Positions 61,462 through 64,000 of a stretch of 64,000 bases of DNA are shown in pieces. The notes under the pieces are model-generated. The model searched no databases. It saw only the letters and a program-made list of their open reading frames with translations, and was not told the origin of the DNA. Made by a program: the position numbers and the translations under genes. The DNA is from Punica granatum (lineage: Eukaryota; Streptophyta; Magnoliopsida; Myrtales; Lythraceae): NCBI RefSeq assembly GCF_007655135.1, contig NC_045131.1, positions 6,510,001 through 6,574,000 of the forward strand. Direction: 5' to 3'. Each line of letters starts with the position of its first letter. Position 1 is the stretch's first letter.

Positions 61462-61647
61462 TCAATTAATCATGGAGATGGGGGGAGATGAAGGGTCACG
61501 AGTGGATTTGTCCCCCTCCCACCTTGCAAGAGAAATTAATGAGATAGTGATAGCCAATCCCATGACTGAGAACCCAATAAAGACCTTAAACCACCTGCTT
61601 GTCATCCATCCATCCATCCATGCATTCATGCGGCTATCTTTATCCAA
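61462..61647 (-). CDS. Possible small membrane peptide, unknown
   Basis: A 61-codon frame with a repeated MD-GW start from an (ATGG)n run, then a plausible helix WFKVFIGFSVMGLAITISLI, a basic-acidic segment and the tail RDPSSPPISMIN. A more likely start is the Met at MTSRWF. Not recognised; it could be chance. Confidence 0.15.
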   Translation of the reverse strand: MDKDSRMNAWMDGWMTSRWFKVFIGFSVMGLAITISLISLARWEGDKSTRDPSSPPISMIN

Positions 61648-62164
61648 TTAATTAGCTCAATTCTTTTTCTAACTTTACTATTCGATGAAATAAAATAAAG
61701 TTTCTGAGTGATTTTCGGATCAGGTCTCAGAAAAAACTAGAAATTAAAATACCAATTTTTTTTGTAATTTTGCATATAATAATAAATACACCATGGAGTT
61801 TTAATCATGGATGGACAATGGCTCAGGAATTATGGAATGTACGTACGTGTTATATAGCTATAGTTTCGAGAGCGTCTTGGCGGTACAAACCCGCTTATTA
61901 TGTAATTATTTTTATCAGCCCGGTTTGTAATTAACGTGATGAGAAGTTGATTATGTAAGATATACGCACATTTACTTGTCGTTCGGGAAAAAATATGGAA
62001 ATATTTTTCATTATAAATACAGAGTTCAAAAGATTGAAAAACTGAATATTATTTATATTATAGCATAACCAGCTTCAACTCATATTCACTTATTAGCAAG
62101 CTAAATAGGATTCTATCGATGAATCTCTTCAAAGTTACACTTTTTTAAATCATTTTATCTGAAA

Positions 62165-62340
62165 GTTTAATAGGCCCGACTAATATAGTTAGAGTCGGAT
62201 TATCTCATTAAAAGGTAAATTATTATAGTATGAATTTTTTTTATCAAAAGAGACTCGAATCTAAGACTTTATTTATTGGGAATGGGCTACAAATTATTCG
62301 ATTATACGTACATGATCCGACAGCCCAAGTTGAAATCCAT
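62165..62340 (-). mobile_element. Partial SINE related to the Au-like copy
   Basis: Minus strand has AGATTCGAGTCTC (box B) and a 3' half (AATTTACCTTTTAATGAG, ATTAGTCGGGCC) collinear with the copy at 49659-49840. The 5' part is diverged and the ends are uncertain. Confidence 0.45.
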
Positions 62341-62370
62341 ATTCATATCATGAACACATAGAGGGAAGAT

Positions 62371-62392
62371 CATATATATATATATATATATA
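62371..62392. repeat. (AT)n microsatellite
   Basis: About ten AT units followed by TACATACATG. Confidence 0.85.
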
Positions 62393-63224
62393 CATACATG
62401 TATGGAAAGATATCATATATTGAAGGACATTTTCTCTTAAGGGTACTCGATTACTACTTTTTAATAAAGAAATTAAGGAATGATCTTATCCCAATGGGAT
62501 CGATCGGAATCACGGTTGGCTACCTTTCACAACACATAAAATCTGCCCTTTCATTTTCTTGCAGAGCCGTTTCACTGTTAATGTTGGTACTTACAACAAC
62601 AAAAAGAAGGCAAAGGAAAAAAAAAAGAAGAAGAAAAAAGAACATAATATTAATTAATCGTGAATTGATATATATTTGATTGCAGTCGAAAAAAATTCCT
62701 TCCTTTGCTCGCACAAAAAATAACAAATCGCCAAGATTTTCAAATTATTTGTAATATTATGTTATGCTGATGAACGTTGAACGAATTTCTCAAAATATTC
62801 TTTGTTGTTCATAGTTGACATGCATGAAGCATCTTTGATTTTAGCTTATATATGCGAATCTGATTATACAAATAAAATTGCTGGATTACTGTTTGTTGAC
62901 CAACAACCTTCTATTAATTTTAATCAGCAAGCTTAATTACTGCAGAAAATTAATTTAAAAAAGAAAAGTCAATTCGCATTATATTATGCACATACATATT
63001 TCCCTTCAATCGAGGCACAAATTCAGAGTAGACCCACATGTGTACCACACAATCAAGATGAGAAATTGATCTGAGTGTAAACTATCATGCAAATTATGGA
63101 CATAATTATTATTATGAGGGGTCGGCTCCCTTGTTCTTTGGGTAAAAAATTAGGGCAAAGTTTCACTTTATTATTTTCTTTCGACAAAAAATAATGAACA
63201 TCTACCATTTTATTTTTCTTTTTT

Positions 63225-63400
63225 TCCAGTTGCGAACCGCTTGATATATCCGAAAACTCAATCCGGTCAATTCAAGTTCGAGGGTAAATTCAGTAATGGA
63301 TTTTTATCCATATACATTCCCAAGATCTTATTTGATGGGGATAACTGCCGAACCATCTGAACCAATCCCTATCAATAATGTTTTATTGTTTTCTTAGGTA
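63225..63400 (-). mobile_element. Partial SINE related to the Au-like copy
   Basis: Minus strand starts GGGATTGGTTCAGATGGTTCGG, matching the box A region of the copy at 49659-49840, and ends GCGGTTCGCAACTGGAAAAAAAG. The middle is diverged. Confidence 0.45.
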
Positions 63401-64000
63401 ACTAAACTAAAGTGGATCGGAATTATTTTTATAGCAAACCGCATCGGTTAATCAGGGCTAATATATCATAAACAAATGGCTGGCCCGATCAACAGCAGTG
63501 CATGTGGGGCGCGATCACATGGGATGCGTTCTTCCGAATCCGACGCCCCTGATCTCATCTCGCGGTGGCCATTAAGTGCGATCTGGACGGTCAAAGTTGG
63601 GGTCACGCGGTCTTCAATGTGAGGGTTGGCTCACCCTGTCCTTCCCCTGTCCCCATATCCCATTGACAATCCTCCTTTATTCTGCTCTTCGTTTCCCAAA
63701 CACCATACCAGCCCCATGTCCTATTTTCTATTTTATTTTCCAAAATTAAATAATTATTATTAATTTTGTTCTCATCGAATTTTTTTTAATTTCGTAAAAT
63801 TTTTCATTAAATAATGTTCATCTACCTACAGTGTGTGTGTCACAATATTCTCCACAATTTTTTTTTAAAAAAAATCGAACCTTATAATATATTTTAATAA
63901 AATAATTTATATTATTTTATTTCAATGAGGGCCATAATTAATTGATTGCCCCTTTGATAGTCTCCCATCTATAAAACAACCTACAAGTTTAATCATTTCC

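Larger units (their letters stand above)
57399..64000. other. Large gene-poor AT-rich region
   Basis: I see no convincing gene in 6.6 kb. Contents: SINE-like copies near 58262, 60770, 62165 and 63225 (the last three partial), microsatellites, and a 61-codon frame at 61462-61647 with a hydrophobic core. 63480-63720 is GC-richer, with a pyrimidine-rich end, and may be the distal promoter of a gene to the right of the window. Confidence 0.5.

Noticed and set aside
63480..63720. First exon of a gene at the right edge
   Set aside because: GC-richer and pyrimidine-rich, but no start codon with an open frame or recognisable protein; at most a distal promoter.

Overview
This window is nuclear DNA from a flowering plant, most likely a eudicot. 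The genes have GT-AG introns, and their products are plant-specific: an ANXUR/FERONIA-type CrRLK1L receptor kinase, an Aux/IAA repressor, PR-4 (barwin) defence proteins, a DUF1685 protein, a PRA1 protein, PORR and PPR fragments, and a type IIB Ca2+-ATPase. The intergenic DNA is AT-rich and full of plant transposable elements. I cannot name the species. I saw no bacterial, organellar or CRISPR-like block.

Layout. 0-15.6 kb is gene-dense: the 3' part of cytosolic RPS15 (+), an intronless ANXUR-like receptor kinase (-), a possible small two-exon gene divergent from it (+), a DUF1685 gene (+), a 12-exon ankyrin-TPR co-chaperone-like gene (+) and an intronless PRA1.E-like gene (+). 17-20.3 kb holds a decayed LINE fragment (-) and the three-exon prefoldin subunit 4 gene (-). 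21-31.7 kb holds two PR-4 genes in the same orientation about 9.3 kb apart, separated by AT-rich DNA with a SINE and a 1.07-kb Mutator-like fold-back element. 35.5-36.3 kb is a frameshifted PORR pseudogene (-). 38.0-43.3 kb is a structurally complete but coding-dead Ty1/copia element (Tork/Tnt1-like) with two 650-bp LTRs and a 5-bp target duplication. 45.0-48.2 kb is an ACA12/13-like Ca2+-ATPase (+) with one in-frame stop just before the first membrane helix and a second lesion in the catalytic TGE motif. 49.0-51.8 kb holds a MULE-type MITE, an Au-like SINE and a PPR gene fragment (-). 54.9-57.0 kb is a complete five-exon Aux/IAA gene (-). From 57.4 kb to the end I find no convincing gene, only AT-rich DNA, microsatellites and SINE remnants; the far right edge looks like a GC-richer gene-proximal region.

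The genes do not form a pathway. They cover housekeeping (RPS15, PFD4, PRA1, ankyrin-TPR), signalling (receptor kinase, Aux/IAA, Ca2+ pump) and defence (PR-4 pair). The most unusual items are the double-lesion Ca2+-ATPase, the PR-4 paralog pair with matching promoter layout, and several non-autonomous elements whose exact ends and target duplications can be read directly. I found no evidence for an undescribed multi-gene system.
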